A program made the position numbers and the translations under genes. A DNA stretch of 64,000 bases from Novosphingobium sediminis (GTDB taxonomy: Bacteria > Pseudomonadota > Alphaproteobacteria > Sphingomonadales > Sphingomonadaceae): the NCBI RefSeq assembly GCF_007991615.1, contig NZ_BJYR01000014.1, positions 1 to 64,000 of the forward strand, written 5' to 3'. Shown in pieces: positions 25,565-34,879 of this stretch. Each line of letters starts with the position of its first letter. The stretch's first letter is position 1. The notes beneath the pieces were generated by a model. It had not been told where the DNA came from. It saw nothing but the letters and a program-made list of their open reading frames with translations, and searched no databases.

Positions 25565-26710
25565 GCTGCCCTGTGCCGGATTGGGCCCCGTCTCGTCGGC
25601 CCGCGCCGGCACTGGCGCGCCGGCTTCCCCTTCCAGCGCCGATAGCGTCAGGCCCATCAACCGCACCGGCTGCTCCAGCGGGAGGAGCGCATCGAGCAAC
25701 CCGCGCGCCGCTTCGGCGAACTGCGCTTCATCTGCCACCGGCCCCGGCAGCGATTTCGCCCGCGTGATCGTGCGGAAGCCGGTGTCCTTCAGCTTGAGCG
25801 TCACCGTCCGCCCCCGCGCGCCGCTGCGCTCGATCCGCTCCCACACCAGGCTGATGATCCGCTCCAGCACCTCGCGCAGCGCCGGGCCGGTCGCGATGTC
25901 GCGCTCGAACGTGCGCTCCCCGCCGACCGACTTGCGCGGACGATCCGCCCGCACCCGGCGCAAGTCGATCCCCCGCGCCGCGCGGTAGAGGTAATCGGCC
26001 TGCGATCCGAAATGCTGGCGCAGGAAGGCCAGGTCGCGCTGCGCAAGATCGCCCCCCGTCTCGATCCCCAGCGCCGTCATCTTCTCCGCCCCGCGCGGAC
26101 CGACCCCGTGGAAGCGCTTCACCGGCAGCTTGGCCACGAATGCGGCGCCCTCGCCCGGCCGGATCACGCAGAGGCCATCGGGCTTGTTCTGGTCGCTCGC
26201 GATCTTGGCGAGGAACTTGTTGTAGGAAACCCCCGCGCTCGCCGTAAGTCCGGTTTCGGCCTTGATCCGCGCGCGGATCAGTTCGGCGATGCGCGTCGCC
26301 GAGCCGATTCCGCGCAGATCATCGGTCACGTCGAGATAGGCCTCATCGAGCGACAAGGGCTCCACATGCGGGGTGAAATGCAGGAAAATCCGCCGGATCT
26401 GCTGCGAGACCACCTTGTAGACATCGAACCGTGGCCGGCAGAAAATGAGCTCCGGACATAGCCGCACCGCGCGCACCGAAGGCATTGCCGAGCGCACACC
26501 GAACACCCGCGCCTCATAACTTGCCGCTGCCACCACGCCCCGCGCAGAGGAACCGCCCACCGCGACCGGCTTGCCGCGCAGTTCGGGATTGTCGCGCTGC
26601 TCCACGCTCGCGAAGAAAGCGTCCATATCGATATGGATCACCTTCCGCAGACCGCTGGTGGTCTCCTCTTCATCCGGATCGGTGGGCGGCTGCGCAGACA
26701 TAGCGAGCAT
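25553..26710 (-). CDS. dinB: DNA polymerase IV (DinB)
   Basis: Y-family translesion polymerase of 385 residues. Catalytic acids are in IHIDMDAFFASVE near residue 30 and PLSLDEAYLDVT near 118. The little-finger domain occupies roughly residues 255-360. The C-terminus QGSLPF looks like a beta-clamp binding motif. Two ATGs are possible, 26710 and 26701; the first has GGGGTAGG close upstream. A LexA site was not identified. It converges on the Nudix gene with a 12-base overlap. Confidence 0.95.
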   Translation of the reverse strand: MLAMSAQPPTDPDEEETTSGLRKVIHIDMDAFFASVEQRDNPELRGKPVAVGGSSARGVVAAASYEARVFGVRSAMPSVRAVRLCPELIFCRPRFDVYKVVSQQIRRIFLHFTPHVEPLSLDEAYLDVTDDLRGIGSATRIAELIRARIKAETGLTASAGVSYNKFLAKIASDQNKPDGLCVIRPGEGAAFVAKLPVKRFHGVGPRGAEKMTALGIETGGDLAQRDLAFLRQHFGSQADYLYRAARGIDLRRVRADRPRKSVGGERTFERDIATGPALREVLERIISLVWERIERSGARGRTVTLKLKDTGFRTITRAKSLPGPVADEAQFAEAARGLLDALLPLEQPVRLMGLTLSALEGEAGAPVPARADETGPNPAQGSLPF

Positions 26711-26779
26711 CCTACCCCTTTTCGCAGTGCAGCATAAAGCGCTGGGAACAATTGTCCGACATGCCTATAGGCTGCCAGC

Positions 26780-28063
26780 ATGACGTCCCTTAATTCCGCC
26801 TCCGCCAGCCGGCCCGGCGCATCCCGAATGGGCCCGCGCGAGTTCGTGGTACTCATGGCGATGTCGATGGCGCTGCAGGCGCTGGCGATCGATGCCATGC
26901 TCCCCGCGCTTGCCGGAATTGCGCAGGATCTCGGCGTGAGCGATCCCAATCGGCGCCAGCTGATCGTCGGCATCTTCCTGATCGGCAGCGGACTTGGCGC
27001 GCTGATTCCGGGTTCACTGGCAGACCGCTACGGCCGCCGCCCCGTGCTGCTCGCAGGCCTTGCCGTCTATATCGCCCTTTCACTGGGCTGCGCGCTCGTC
27101 ACCGATTTCTCCTCGCTTCTTGTGCTGCGTGCCGCGCAGGCTGTCGGCAGCGCCGGCCTTTCCGTCCTGCCCTCGGCGATTATCCGCGACAGCCACGGCG
27201 GGGATGCCATGGCCCGGCAGATGTCGACGATCACGGTGATCTTCATGCTCGTGCCGATGGTCGCGCCCAGCATTGGCCTCGCCGTGCTCCTCGTCGCAAG
27301 CTGGCGCTGGATCTTCGCGCTGCTCGCCTTGATGGGGGCCATCGTCGCGCTGTGGGTCTGGTTTCGCCTTGAGGAAACCCTCGATCCCGCCAACCGCCAG
27401 CCGATCCGCCCGATGACGATCGCGACCAACATGGTCACCGCTGCATCGGACCGCGCCTCGTTCGGCTATGTCATCGGCGGCGGCCTCATCCTCAGCGCGC
27501 TTTTCGGGTACGTGAACTGCGCTCAGCAACTGGTTGGCGAACACTTCGGCGCGGGGGCGTACTTCCCGCTGATCTTCGGCGCGACAGCACTGTGCATGGC
27601 CTTCGCCAGCTTCTTCAACTCGCGCATCGTCGAACGCTTCGGCGCGCGGCGAGTCAGCCACGCTGCAGTGCTGATATCGATAACCTTAAGCGCACTTCAG
27701 GTCTGGAATGCATCCAGCCCGGGCGAGACTTTGCTCGAGTTCATGCCGGTGATTGCGCTCAATATCTGCATGGTCGGCTTCATCGGCGCAAACTTCAGCT
27801 CGATCGCGCTGCAGCCCTTCGCACACATGGCGGGGGCAGCCAGCTCGGTGCAGGCGTTCCTGCGTATGCTGATCGGATCGGGCATCGGCATGGTGATCGG
27901 CCTTGCCTACGATGGCACCGCCCGCCCCCTCGCTCTCGCCTTTCTGGGCTGCGGCCTCAGCGCATTGGTGCTGGTGCTGTGGAGCGAGCATGGCCACCTG
28001 TTCCGCCGCATCAACCCGCGCGGCACCATGCGCGAAGTGCCGCTACCCGACACTCATTGCTGA
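26780..28063 (+). CDS. MFS drug-resistance transporter (Bcr/CflA type)
   Basis: Twelve-helix major facilitator of 427 residues resembling the Bcr/CflA drug:H+ antiporters. Marks are AIDAMLPALAGIAQDLGV in helix 1, GSLADRYGRRPVLLAG between helices 2 and 3, and RAAQAVGSAGLSVLPSAIIRD in helix 4 (motif C-like). Helix 5 carries MLVPMVAPSIG. Probably exports a hydrophobic compound. The last 21 bases overlap the end of the convergent GGDEF-EAL gene. Confidence 0.87.
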   Translation: MTSLNSASASRPGASRMGPREFVVLMAMSMALQALAIDAMLPALAGIAQDLGVSDPNRRQLIVGIFLIGSGLGALIPGSLADRYGRRPVLLAGLAVYIALSLGCALVTDFSSLLVLRAAQAVGSAGLSVLPSAIIRDSHGGDAMARQMSTITVIFMLVPMVAPSIGLAVLLVASWRWIFALLALMGAIVALWVWFRLEETLDPANRQPIRPMTIATNMVTAASDRASFGYVIGGGLILSALFGYVNCAQQLVGEHFGAGAYFPLIFGATALCMAFASFFNSRIVERFGARRVSHAAVLISITLSALQVWNASSPGETLLEFMPVIALNICMVGFIGANFSSIALQPFAHMAGAASSVQAFLRMLIGSGIGMVIGLAYDGTARPLALAFLGCGLSALVLVLWSEHGHLFRRINPRGTMREVPLPDTHC

Positions 28064-30058
28064 AGCGGGGCCAAGCAGCCCCGCATAGAGCCGCAGCGCC
28101 TGCATGGCGGGCTCTGGCCGCCCGAAGTGGTAACCCTGCATGAGATGAATGCCGAGGGCCCGCGCGGCATTTGCCTGCGCTTCGCTTTCCACGCCCTCGA
28201 TCGAGCAGCCGATGCCGAGTTGCCACGCCAGCGCGACGATCATGCCGGTCACCGCCCGCGCGCCCGGATCGCTGGAAAGCGCGCCGACAAGCTGGCGGTC
28301 GAGCTTGATCCGGTCCAACGGCAGGTCGCGCAGCTGCGACAGGCTCGACCAGCCTGCCCCGAAATCGTCGAGCGCGATGCGGAAGCCCTTGTCACGCAGC
28401 GCCACCAACTGCGCTGCCGCGCGCTTCGGATCTATCTGAAGCGCGCGTTCCGTCACCTCGAGCATCACCGAGGACGGGGCAGCACCAGCCTCGGCGACAA
28501 TTTCGGCAATCGTGTCAGCCAGCCCCTCGCGCGCCACATCGCGCGCCGCGAGGTTGATCGAGACTTCGAGGCCCGTTTCCCATGGCCGGCATTCGGCAAG
28601 CGTTCGTGCCAGCACCAGCCGGGTCAGCTCGCCAGTGCGCCCCGTCGCATCGGCAATCGCCAGAAACTCGCCCGGCACCTGCCATTCGATTCCGTCCGGT
28701 GACCAGCGCGCCAGTGCTTCCATGCCCACCACGCGGCCATCGCGGCAATCAAAGATCGGCTGATAAAGCAGCCGCAGGCGGTCTTCGAGCGCGCAATCGT
28801 TGAACTGGCGCATCACGGCGATGTGCTGCTGCAGCGCAACCTCATCGTCCGGCCCGAACGCGACGATCGCCCCGTCACCGAGCTCCTTGGCCTTGTAGAG
28901 TGCCGCGTCCGCGCGTTCCAGGCACGTCGAAGCGGTATCACCATCGGTGCGATAGAGGCCGATCGAACCGTAGAGCCGAAGCGTTGCACCATTGAACGGG
29001 ATCGGCTCGCGAACAGCATGCGAAAGCCTGCGCGCCGCCGCGATCACGGCATCGGCATCGCATGTTCCATCGAACAGGATGGCAAACTCGTCTCCGCCCA
29101 GGCGGCCGTGGGCCGTGACCCCTTCGATCAGGCCGATGCGGTGGTTCACCGTTAGCAACACATGATCGCCCGCGGCATGTCCGAACGTATCGTTGACGTG
29201 CTTGAACCCGTCGAGATCGAACAGCGCCAGCCACGGCCTGATCGCATCCTCGGGTGCGGCGAGATGCTCCTCGAGGCAGGCGAGGATGGCCCGGCGGTTG
29301 CGTCCGCCGGTGAGGTGATCGACCGTTGCCTGCCGGTAATGCGCGCTCGCCAGTTCGGCGGTCTGCCGCTCGCGCCGCACCAGCAACTGGCGCGACAGCT
29401 CCAGCCGCACGAAATCGCGGTGCTGGATCTGCGTCATCGCCAGCAGGATCACGGTGATGAACACCTGCGCCAAAGCGATTGGAACCGCATTGGGATGGCC
29501 GCTCGCCAGCAGGAACAGGCTCCACGGCAGTGTGAAGGCCATACCGAGGCGCAAAGCCGTCTGCGGCGAGTTGGCCATGCCGAGCACGGCCGAGAACATC
29601 GTGACCGCGATCACGAAGTGCAGCAGTTCGCGCTGGCCGGGATCGCCATAGGGATAGAGCCCGAGCGACCACGCGACGAACAGGAGCGCCGCCCAACCAC
29701 CGAGTCGCTGCATTCCCTGAAGATCGGCACGCAGGCGCTCGACCGGTCGCTGGGCAACCTTGTCCGGCATCCAGTGCCATGCGCGATGCACGGCAACGAG
29801 GCTCATGACCGGACCGATCAGCACCAGCACTGGCGGCGCCGTGCCGTAAAAGCAGCTCGCCACGAGCAGCGTATTGAAGATCACGACAAGGTACAGCAGC
29901 GGCGCGCGGTGAGAGACGCTGAGCGCATAAGCTTCGGTGAAGGCATCGCCCGGACGCTGCTGCCAGTGGCGCCCATAGCATCGCAGGCTGCGGACAAAGC
30001 CGCGCAGCCAACGCCGTGCGCTGCCATGCACACCGGATCTTGGTTCGCCACTCACCAT
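28043..30058 (-). CDS. Membrane GGDEF-EAL c-di-GMP enzyme
   Basis: Protein of 671 residues that can make and/or break cyclic di-GMP. Five or so N-terminal helices (residues ~50-215) are followed by a short helix, a GGDEF domain at ~245-400 and an EAL domain at ~420-660. The cyclase motif GRLGGDEFAIL is intact, but the RxxD inhibitory site that should precede it is missing (EGVT instead). The EAL side retains GMEALARW, the Asn in SINLAARD, EVTER, LDDFGAGWSSL, IKLD and QGYHFGRP, so hydrolysis is likely. The direction of net activity cannot be told. Confidence 0.92.
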   Translation of the reverse strand: MVSGEPRSGVHGSARRWLRGFVRSLRCYGRHWQQRPGDAFTEAYALSVSHRAPLLYLVVIFNTLLVASCFYGTAPPVLVLIGPVMSLVAVHRAWHWMPDKVAQRPVERLRADLQGMQRLGGWAALLFVAWSLGLYPYGDPGQRELLHFVIAVTMFSAVLGMANSPQTALRLGMAFTLPWSLFLLASGHPNAVPIALAQVFITVILLAMTQIQHRDFVRLELSRQLLVRRERQTAELASAHYRQATVDHLTGGRNRRAILACLEEHLAAPEDAIRPWLALFDLDGFKHVNDTFGHAAGDHVLLTVNHRIGLIEGVTAHGRLGGDEFAILFDGTCDADAVIAAARRLSHAVREPIPFNGATLRLYGSIGLYRTDGDTASTCLERADAALYKAKELGDGAIVAFGPDDEVALQQHIAVMRQFNDCALEDRLRLLYQPIFDCRDGRVVGMEALARWSPDGIEWQVPGEFLAIADATGRTGELTRLVLARTLAECRPWETGLEVSINLAARDVAREGLADTIAEIVAEAGAAPSSVMLEVTERALQIDPKRAAAQLVALRDKGFRIALDDFGAGWSSLSQLRDLPLDRIKLDRQLVGALSSDPGARAVTGMIVALAWQLGIGCSIEGVESEAQANAARALGIHLMQGYHFGRPEPAMQALRLYAGLLGPASAMSVG

Positions 30059-30172
30059 CGCGGTGGTTTACTGCGGGGAGAGTTAACGCCTTCTCAAACT
30101 CCGGCGTGAATTATCAATGGAATTGGAGAACTTTAACACCCGAAACGGACCAAATCTGCTCCGCAGTAATGG

Positions 30173-30982
30173 TTACCCCGCCGCACCCGTCAGCACCGCG
30201 ACAAGCGCCTTGACCTTCTTCTGGCGCCACTGCGGCAGCGGAGCCACCAGCCAATAGGATCGGCGGCACCGGTCTGGCGCCCCCAGCGGCACGACCTTGC
30301 CCGCAGCAATCGCGCTTTCCGCCAGCATCAGCGGCACGCGTGCCTTGCCGAGGCCTGCGGCCGCCGCGCTGATGGCCGTGCCTCCGTCGCCGACCGAGAA
30401 CTGGGTTTCGCGGGCCTCGCCCTCTGGCGCGGGATCACCCGGCCATGCGATCCAGGGCGCATCTTCGCCCGCATCCGGTGCTGCCACGACCTGCATCAGC
30501 GGCTCACCCAGCGAAATGCCTTCAAGATCCCCGGGCCCTTCCGCCCAGCGCACGGCAAGGTTCAAATTCGCCTCGGTAAAATCGAGTTCGCCATCGCCAA
30601 CAAGCGCGAACCGCAGGCCCGGATTGGCGAGCCGGAACGCGGCAAGACGGGGGCTCAGCCACGCCGCAAAGAAATCGCGCGGGCAGGCCACGGTGTAGAC
30701 GTGGCTCGATTGCCCGGCCTGCATCGCCTGCACGCCTTCCTCGAAGCGGAGGAACCCCTCACGGATCGCGTCGAGCCCAGCTGCGGCCTCGTCGGTCAGG
30801 ACCAGCCCCTTGGTCGTGCGGCGAAACAGCACCACGCCGAGCAGGTCTTCCAGCGCGCGAATCTGCTGGCCGACCGCTGCGGGGGTCACCGCCAGCTCAT
30901 CCGCCGCGCGGGTGAAGGAAAGGTGCCTGGCTGCGGCATCGAGCACGCGCAAGCCGTTGAGCGGCAGATGGGTCCGCTTCAT
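30173..30982 (-). CDS. LysR-type regulator (GcvA-like)
   Basis: Regulator of 269 residues with an N-terminal helix-turn-helix (LRVLDAAARHLSFTRAADEL, VTPAAVGQQIRALE) and a shortened GcvA-type effector domain, including LAVRWA near residue 135. It follows apaG on the same strand after 14 bases, so no divergent target is obvious. The ligand is unknown. Confidence 0.85.
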   Translation of the reverse strand: MKRTHLPLNGLRVLDAAARHLSFTRAADELAVTPAAVGQQIRALEDLLGVVLFRRTTKGLVLTDEAAAGLDAIREGFLRFEEGVQAMQAGQSSHVYTVACPRDFFAAWLSPRLAAFRLANPGLRFALVGDGELDFTEANLNLAVRWAEGPGDLEGISLGEPLMQVVAAPDAGEDAPWIAWPGDPAPEGEARETQFSVGDGGTAISAAAAGLGKARVPLMLAESAIAAGKVVPLGAPDRCRRSYWLVAPLPQWRQKKVKALVAVLTGAAG

Positions 30983-30996
30983 CCTGCCCTGCCCGG

Positions 30997-31395
30997 TCAG
31001 TTCGCGGTGGCGGGAGCGGCGAGCGGGAAGAAGGGGATCGCCACATCCACCATCGAGCCATCCGCCCGCTGCATCGTGTAGTGGCCTTCCATGCTGCCAT
31101 GCGGCGTGCCGAGCGGGCAGCCCGACACATAATCGTGCGAGGCGCCGGGGGCGAGCAGTGGCTGTTCGCCAACCACGCCCTCGCCATCAACGAAGTTGAT
31201 CATCCCCCGCCCATCGGTGATGCGCCAGTGCCGCGAGAGCAGGCGAATCGATTGGTCGGAGCCGTTTTCGATCCGGATATGATAGACCCAGAACCATTTG
31301 CCGGCATCGATGCGCGACTGTTCGGGCAGGAAATTGACAGCGACGCGCACTGTCACTCCCTCCGTCACGGCAGCATGCTGGAAGAGTTGCTTCAT
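30997..31395 (-). CDS. apaG: ApaG domain protein
   Basis: Protein of 132 residues, an all-beta immunoglobulin-like fold (DUF525). Features are VNFLPEQS, FWVYHIRIEN, SRHWRITDG, a glycine-rich EGVVGEQPLLAPGA core, and the MEGHYTM strand. ApaG lowers Ap4A or interacts with cofactors in gamma-proteobacteria. The exact role here is not known. The ATG at 31395 gives the standard length. The open frame upstream runs into recO regulatory DNA and is not used. Confidence 0.92.
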   Translation of the reverse strand: MKQLFQHAAVTEGVTVRVAVNFLPEQSRIDAGKWFWVYHIRIENGSDQSIRLLSRHWRITDGRGMINFVDGEGVVGEQPLLAPGASHDYVSGCPLGTPHGSMEGHYTMQRADGSMVDVAIPFFPLAAPATAN

Positions 31396-31493
31396 AACGC
31401 ACAAGCTAACGCAAGTTGGCGCTGGTTCCAACGGGGGATTCATCCATTCACCGCCTTGCCGCAACCTGTGGCAATCTCCACACGTGGCATTCA

Positions 31494-32108
31494 ATGCTCA
31501 TCCGCGCCCCCGCCATTCTGTGCGCTTCGCGTGCCCACGGTGAACACGGCGCGGTCGTGCGGCTGCTGACGGCGGACCACGGCCTTGTTGCTGGTTATGT
31601 CGCTGGTGCACGGGGGCGCACGCTGCGGCCCGTGGTGATCCCGGGCAATCTCGTCGCCGCCGAGCTTGTCTCGCGTTCCGCGAGCCAGCTGCCCTCGGCC
31701 AAGCTCGAACTCGTCACCAGCCGTGGTCCATGGCTCTCCGAACCGCTCGCAAGCGCCGGAATCGGCTGGGTCACCACGCTGACCACGCGCGCCCTGCCCG
31801 AAGGTCAGCCGTTCCCGGCCATCCACGCCGCGCTGGAGGCCGTCCTCGATGCAATCTGCCACGCGCCATCCGCGCGCGGCTGGGCCCGCGCGGTTGCAGC
31901 CTATGAAGCGCTGCTGCTGCATGAGGTCGGCTATGGCCATGCCCAGCCTCCGCCGGCAGACGAACCCTGGGAAAGCCTGCTCGCCCGGCTCGATCGGCAA
32001 GGCATCGCGCTTGCAAAGCACCTGCTTGCCGATCCGCGCCGCGATGGTATGGCGGCCCGCGCCATCCTGATCGAGCGATTCAGGCGGATCGATGGCGGCG
32101 CGCACTGA
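31494..32108 (+). CDS. recO: DNA repair protein RecO
   Basis: Recombination mediator of 204 residues that helps load RecA on SSB-coated DNA in the RecFOR pathway. An N-terminal OB fold ([41 protein letters not shown]) is followed by a helical domain. It is shorter than the E. coli protein (about 240) and lacks the zinc cysteines of Deinococcus RecO. The ATG at 31494 places the OB fold at the N-terminus. Divergent from apaG and followed by leuB after 20 bases. Confidence 0.85.
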   Translation: MLIRAPAILCASRAHGEHGAVVRLLTADHGLVAGYVAGARGRTLRPVVIPGNLVAAELVSRSASQLPSAKLELVTSRGPWLSEPLASAGIGWVTTLTTRALPEGQPFPAIHAALEAVLDAICHAPSARGWARAVAAYEALLLHEVGYGHAQPPPADEPWESLLARLDRQGIALAKHLLADPRRDGMAARAILIERFRRIDGGAH

Positions 32109-32127
32109 TATCTCAGGGATGGTATTG

Positions 32128-33183
32128 ATGAAGATTGCAGTTCTGCCGGGCGACGGCATCGGCCCCGAAGTGACGCGCGAAGCGCTGCGCGTGCTCGATG
32201 CGCTGGACCTCGGCATCGAACGCGAGGAAGCGCTCGTCGGCGGCGCGGCCTATCATGCCAAGGGCCATCCGCTGCCGCCCGAAACGCTCGCCCTTGCCGA
32301 AGCCTCTGACGGCATCCTGTTCGGCGCGGTCGGTGATCCCACCTGCGATGCGCTCGAACGCCACCTGCGCCCCGAACAGGCGATCCTCGGCCTGCGCAAG
32401 GCGCTGACGCTGTTCGCCAATCTGCGCCCGGCCAAGGTCTTCGCCGGTCTGGAAGATCACTCCGCCCTCCGCCCCGAAGTCGCTGGCGCGATCGATCTGC
32501 TAATCGTGCGCGAACTCAACGGCGACGTCTATTTCGGCGAGAAGGGCTTCCGCACCACGCCTTCGGGCGAGCGCGAGGGCTGGGACATGATGTCCTATTC
32601 GGAAAGCGAAGTGCGCCGCATCGCCCACGCCGGCTTCCGCGCCGCACAGGGCCGGAACAAGCGCCTCTGCTCGGTCGACAAGGCCAATGTGCTCGAAACC
32701 TCGCAGCTCTGGCGCGACGTGGTGATCGAGGTCTCGGCGCAGTATCCCGACGTCGCGCTCGAACACATGTACGTCGACAACGCCGCGATGCAGCTGGTCA
32801 AGAATCCCGGCCAGTTCGACGTCGTCGTCACCGGCAACCTGTTCGGCGATATCCTCTCGGATCTGGCCTCGATGTGCGTCGGCTCGATCGGCATGCTCGC
32901 CTCGGCCTCGCTGGGCGAACGGCAGACCGCGCATGGCACTTTCGGCCTCTACGAGCCGATCCACGGCTCCGCGCCCGATATTGCCGGCAAGGGCCTCGCC
33001 AATCCGATGGCGACCATCCTTTCGCTCGCCATGCTGCTGCGCCACTCGCTTGGCCTCGCCGAAGCGGCGGACCGCGTCGAGGCGGCTGTCGCGCGCACAT
33101 TGGCAGACGGCGTTCTCGGCCGCGATCTGGGCGGAACCGCCGGCACCACGGAAATTGGTGACGCGGTGCTCGCAAGGCTGTAA
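32128..33183 (+). CDS. leuB: 3-isopropylmalate dehydrogenase
   Basis: NAD-dependent enzyme of 351 residues for the third step of leucine synthesis. It oxidises and decarboxylates 3-isopropylmalate. Signature elements are the N-terminal [18 protein letters not shown], the substrate arginines around [13 protein letters not shown], the Mg-binding [12 protein letters not shown] segment near 240, and [15 protein letters not shown]. The ATG at 32128 follows CAGGGATGG. It is placed between recO and a glycosyltransferase; leuA, leuC and leuD are not in this window. Confidence 0.96.
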   Translation: MKIAVLPGDGIGPEVTREALRVLDALDLGIEREEALVGGAAYHAKGHPLPPETLALAEASDGILFGAVGDPTCDALERHLRPEQAILGLRKALTLFANLRPAKVFAGLEDHSALRPEVAGAIDLLIVRELNGDVYFGEKGFRTTPSGEREGWDMMSYSESEVRRIAHAGFRAAQGRNKRLCSVDKANVLETSQLWRDVVIEVSAQYPDVALEHMYVDNAAMQLVKNPGQFDVVVTGNLFGDILSDLASMCVGSIGMLASASLGERQTAHGTFGLYEPIHGSAPDIAGKGLANPMATILSLAMLLRHSLGLAEAADRVEAAVARTLADGVLGRDLGGTAGTTEIGDAVLARL

Positions 33184-33194
33184 GCGCGCGCTCC

Positions 33195-34316
33195 ATGCTG
33201 CAACTCGCTGTCATTCTTCCCACGTTCAACGAGCGCAAGAACATCGCGCCGATGGTCGAGCGCCTCGACGCCGCGCTCAAGGGCCTCGCGTGGGAAGCCA
33301 TCTTCGTCGACGACAACAGCCCTGATGGCACCGCTGAGGAAGCGCGCCGCATCGGCCGCGATGATCCGCGCATCCGCGTGATCGAGCGTATCGGCCGTCG
33401 CGGCCTCGCCTCTGCTGCGATCGAGGGCATGTGCGCCACTGCCGCGCCCGTGGTCGCGGTGATGGACGCCGATCACCAGCACGATCCGGCCCTCCTCCCC
33501 GGCATGTACGAGGCGGTGAGCGGCGGGAACTACGACGTTGCCTACGCCTCGCGCTTTGCCGAAGGCGCCAGCACCGAAGCGTGGGGCCGTCCGGACCGCG
33601 TGAAGGCATCCGGCCTTGCCAACCGCATCGCCCGCCGCGTGACGGGCGTGCAGCTTTCCGATCCGATGAGCGGCTTCTTCATGCTCCGCGCCGAAACCCT
33701 GCGGGCCGACGCGCACCGCCTGTCCGGCGTCGGTTTCAAGATCCTGCTCGACATTCTTGCCACGGTCGACGCGCCGCTCCGCGTCAAGGAATTCCCGTTG
33801 AACTTTGCCGCCCGCGCCGAAGGCGAAAGCAAGCTCGATCGCACCGTGGTGTTCGAATTCCTGATCGGCCTCTACGACAAGTGGCTCGGCCGCATCATCC
33901 CGACGCGGTTCGCCCTGTTCGGCACGATCGGCGGCCTCGGCGTGATCGTCCACATGGCGGTGCTCGCCTCAGTGCTCGGCGCGTTCGGGCAGAAGGTGCT
34001 GTACCACAACTGGTCGGACCAGATCGAATTCATCATCGCGCAGACCTCCGCCGCGGTGGTCGCGATGACGTTCAACTTCGTCCTCAACAACGAACTGACC
34101 TACGCCGACAAGCGCCTGCGCGGCTTCGTGCCCCTGCTGCGCGGCTGGGCCAAGTTCGCCGCGACATGCTCGGTCGGCCTCCTCGCCAATGTCGGCGCCG
34201 CGGCCGCGCTGATGCGCATGGGCTTCCACCCCTACCCCGCCGCGATAGTCGGCATCGTCGTGGGCTCGGTGTGGAACTTCGCGCTGTCCAGCAAGTTCGT
34301 CTGGGGCAAATACTGA
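33195..34316 (+). CDS. Dolichol-phosphate-mannose-synthase-like GT2 fused to GtrA domain
   Basis: Fusion of 373 residues. Residues ~1-240 match polyprenyl-phosphate mannosyl/glucosyltransferases of the DPM1 type (VILPTFNERKN, FVDDNSPDGT, VMDADHQHDP, DPMSGFFMLR). Residues ~240-373 are a four-helix GtrA domain that flips or holds the lipid-linked sugar. It should make polyprenyl-phosphate-hexose from a nucleotide sugar on the cytosolic side and pass it outside. A PMT-type glycosyltransferase that could use such a donor lies at 34880. It begins 11 bases after leuB, so it probably shares that transcript. Confidence 0.88.
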   Translation: MLQLAVILPTFNERKNIAPMVERLDAALKGLAWEAIFVDDNSPDGTAEEARRIGRDDPRIRVIERIGRRGLASAAIEGMCATAAPVVAVMDADHQHDPALLPGMYEAVSGGNYDVAYASRFAEGASTEAWGRPDRVKASGLANRIARRVTGVQLSDPMSGFFMLRAETLRADAHRLSGVGFKILLDILATVDAPLRVKEFPLNFAARAEGESKLDRTVVFEFLIGLYDKWLGRIIPTRFALFGTIGGLGVIVHMAVLASVLGAFGQKVLYHNWSDQIEFIIAQTSAAVVAMTFNFVLNNELTYADKRLRGFVPLLRGWAKFAATCSVGLLANVGAAAALMRMGFHPYPAAIVGIVVGSVWNFALSSKFVWGKY

Positions 34317-34356
34317 GCTTTCAAATACAGAGCTCAAGATATACCCTCCGTGCGGA

Positions 34357-34872
34357 ATGGCCTTGGCTATCTTCAGGTCCAGCGCGCGGCCCCGTCGTAT
34401 CTTTCTGATTGCAGCGGCAATCGGGATTGCCGCGCTTGATCTTTGGCTGCTTCTGCCCGCTAAGGCCGCAGAGCCCCCTATCTCCGTCAAGATCTCGTTT
34501 CCCTGGCTGTATCCAGACCGTCCCCTGCCGCAAAGTTTCCCGGCACAATCTGCCCTCTCCGGCTTCCATGTGCCGGATGAAGGCGATGAGGATCTCCCAC
34601 CCCGTGGCGAAGTAGCCGATGCATCGCGAGTTCTCGCCGATGATGTTGCCACGCTGGGTGCCAACGCAACCTACGGCAGGGCCTTGCAGGCCATGCGCAT
34701 CTTCGCCGAAAACGGAAACTGCCTTTTTGGCATCATGCGCGACCCGGATTCGGACAAGGTAACGCCGCATATCGCCTGGATGGAGGTGGAATGGGTGCGC
34801 ACCGCTCCCGGCAAGCACCTCGTTTGCCGCGCCGAAATGGAAGCCTTACACTTCCAGCTACAGTTCGATTGA
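34357..34872 (+). CDS. Hypothetical exported protein
   Basis: Protein of 171 residues with an N-terminal signal or anchor helix (RRIFLIAAAIGIAALDLWLLL) and a mature domain without recognised motifs, with two cysteines in the C-terminal half (NCLFG, VCRAE). The ATG at 34357 has a weak GCGGA site. It sits between the DPM1-GtrA gene and the convergent PMT-type gene. Function unknown. Confidence 0.55.
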   Translation: MALAIFRSSARPRRIFLIAAAIGIAALDLWLLLPAKAAEPPISVKISFPWLYPDRPLPQSFPAQSALSGFHVPDEGDEDLPPRGEVADASRVLADDVATLGANATYGRALQAMRIFAENGNCLFGIMRDPDSDKVTPHIAWMEVEWVRTAPGKHLVCRAEMEALHFQLQFD

Positions 34873-34879
34873 AGTTGCT

